Source: Panonychus citri | Lineage: Eukaryota > Arthropoda > Arachnida > Trombidiformes > Tetranychidae | DNA length: 64,000 nucleotides | Direction: 5' to 3' | Assembly (NCBI RefSeq): GCF_014898815.1 | Contig: NW_026515470.1 | Location: 1 to 64,000, forward strand | In this document: one piece after another, positions 62,525-64,000 of the stretch | How positions within the stretch are numbered: position 1 is the stretch's first letter | Layout of the letters: each line of letters begins with the position of its first letter | Program-made: the position numbers and the translations under genes | Notes under the pieces: model-generated | Told to the model about the DNA's origin: nothing | Seen by the model: the letters and a program-made list of their open reading frames with translations, nothing else | Databases searched by the model: none

Positions 62525-64000
62525 TCATTGAACTCCATTCTTCTTTTTCTCAGCTACTTCTCTCTGTTGCTTAATCAATCTTTTAATTGTTCGTCGTTTA
62601 GAAGAGACCAGTGTAGATGAGAACCAATCTCCAAGATCAATAGCAGGATCTAAACAGATTTTGTCAAGTAAATAATCAGGATTCTGGAAATGATTAAAGG
62701 ATAAAAAGATGAATTATTAATAATCTGAGTTGTCGAAAAGAAAAAGTTGACTTAACCTTTTAAATGGTTTTATCAAGTTAAATGTAACCTTCAAATTAAC
62801 TTACTCTCAAGAAATTTTCAATACATGTAATCACATAAAGGCCTCCATCAAAGGCGTTGTACTGCTTAGGCACCTTGAGATAAATATTAGGCATTGCTTT
62901 TATACTGAAGTTTTTGCTTGATGATATCTTTACTTCCCATTCTTTGGTTAGAAAGTGTCGTAGTGGTGCAGCTAATCCACATTTATCATGAGAACTTTGA
63001 AGTGAATCTAAGAATAGTATACGAGGTCTAAAGAGAGACGAAATATCAAAATGATTAGAAATAAATTTCAAATGAAACTAGTGAAATTGATCTAATACCT
63101 TTTCGGATGTTTTTCAATTTCTATCGGTAAATTCTGGCCCGTGAATGGAACTTTCCTTGGATAACATATGATTGCCAATAACCAATGACTGGATTTATTA
63201 ATTGGAATAATTAGAAAGTCCTTTGCGAATATATTAATATCTTTCGTCCAATTCTTGACTCTTTTGTAATATTTTTCAGAAAGTCTGGATAAATTCAGAG
63301 AGCAAATAAAATGCAAATTTAAATATCAGAACATTGGTGTTGATGAGATGAAAAAAGGTCATAACTGCAGAAAAATTAGTATCCACTAGATTTACTGTTG
63401 AGATTTTCAAATAAATCAACAGGCATGAAAATTTAGCTCATTCGTACAATTTGTTATCCTGAGTTTGAGCTTTCGGCACTCGCATTCGTTGGGCGAGCTT
63501 GTCATAAAAAGATGAGCTAAAAATGTAGCTTCTTTGAGCGATATCTGGTGCTGTTAGGTCTCTCTCGATGTACCTGTGAAAAGAAAAAGAAACATGTTAA
63601 ACATTAGTAATTCGAATAGAGACTATGATTAAATTTCCAAAGATAATAAATATTAATACTTACTTAAGATAGAAACTTAAGATTCTATCGTTTATTTGTT
63701 GCCCTTCCTCCAAACAGGACAGATCAGATTGACGAATTGAAATACATTTTTTTTTCTCCAGGTGGATAACTGAGGAGAACATCATCACTGAATAAAATAG
63801 AAAAGAATTAACATAATCGCAAATAGATTAAGTCATAGAGCTTGAGTAAACTACCTATTTGATGCTGAGTTGTTTGAGTTACGCTGGTTACTATTACGAT
63901 TTCTTACACTCATGGAAGATGTTTCCTCTGATTGAGATGTTAAAATGTTCGTTGAAGGTGACTGTGCAGGCATAGAAGATGTCCCAAGATTGGATGTTGT
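62525..64000 (-). pseudogene. SENP6/7-like pseudoprotease, copy B6, partial (Cys to Gly, frameshift)
   Basis: Visible exons: 64000-63855 (cut by the window end), 63787-63664, 63573-63448, 63284-63099, 63027-62805 and 62683-62525. They cover the Ser-rich linker and the whole Ulp2-type domain; PH-like modules lie beyond the window. His (SSHWLLAII) and Asp (LFLDSL) are kept, but the nucleophile is Gly (AFDGGLYVIT). The exon at 63787-63664 is 124 nt where copies A and B4 have 123: a run of nine T at 63747-63755 (A on the coding strand) has one base too many and breaks the frame before the catalytic domain. Either a pseudogene or a homopolymer error; the Gly substitution stands independently of that. 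Confidence 0.75.

Noticed and set aside
1..64000. CRISPR arrays, tRNA genes, rRNA genes and bacterial operons
   Set aside because: No direct repeats with regular unique spacers, no cloverleaf with a clear anticodon arm and no rRNA core sequences were seen; gene structure is intron-bearing and eukaryotic.

Overview
Eukaryotic nuclear DNA. It is strongly AT-rich, with genes split by GT-AG introns (60 bp to more than 6 kb), long non-coding stretches full of ATC/GAT and (CT)n/(GA)n microsatellites, and metazoan gene families: a DM-domain plus DMA-domain transcription factor, a PX-BAR sorting nexin, mitochondrial ribosomal protein S17 and SENP6/7-type SUMO proteases. The DMRT gene resembles arthropod dmrt99B. 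An arthropod, perhaps a mite, is my best guess, but the species cannot be read from the window.

Layout: 1-11 kb is almost empty. A sorting nexin gene runs on the minus strand from 19124 down to at least 11077, with a 6.5 kb intron. Divergent from it, across a CT-rich shared promoter region, lies SENP copy A (20376-23006, plus strand), complete in seven exons with an intact His/Asp/Cys triad. A small two-membrane-span zinc-ribbon-like protein (23733-24164, minus) converges on it. 24.2-33.5 kb has no convincing gene. A dmrt99B-like gene occupies 33529-42077 (minus, four exons). mRpS17 (43434-43775, plus) is divergent from it, followed by degenerate gene pieces, including a shrunken second copy of the dmrt 5' region.

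The most striking part is 44471-64000: six head-to-tail minus-strand copies of the SENP6/7-like gene (B1 to B6, the last cut by the window end). In all six the catalytic cysteine of the D-C-G motif is replaced, by serine in B1-B5 and by glycine in B6, while the catalytic His and Asp and the rest of the fold are kept. B1, B4 and B5 are open through every exon; B2, B3 and B6 carry single-base homopolymer-type frameshifts. Copies A and B4 have one N-terminal PH-like module. B1, B2, B3 and B5 have two, produced by an internal duplication that turned an old 5' leader and start codon into coding linker. B2 and B3 form a nearly identical 3.8 kb tandem duplication whose junctions contain a relic last exon that supplies a new stop codon. 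A 554 bp TA-flanked MITE and a 27 bp inverted repeat lie between B5 and B6.

My reading is one plausibly active deSUMOylase (A) and a locally amplified family of pseudoproteases that may still bind SUMO or poly-SUMO. Exon boundaries are inferred by eye from GT/AG sites, reading phase and comparison between copies.
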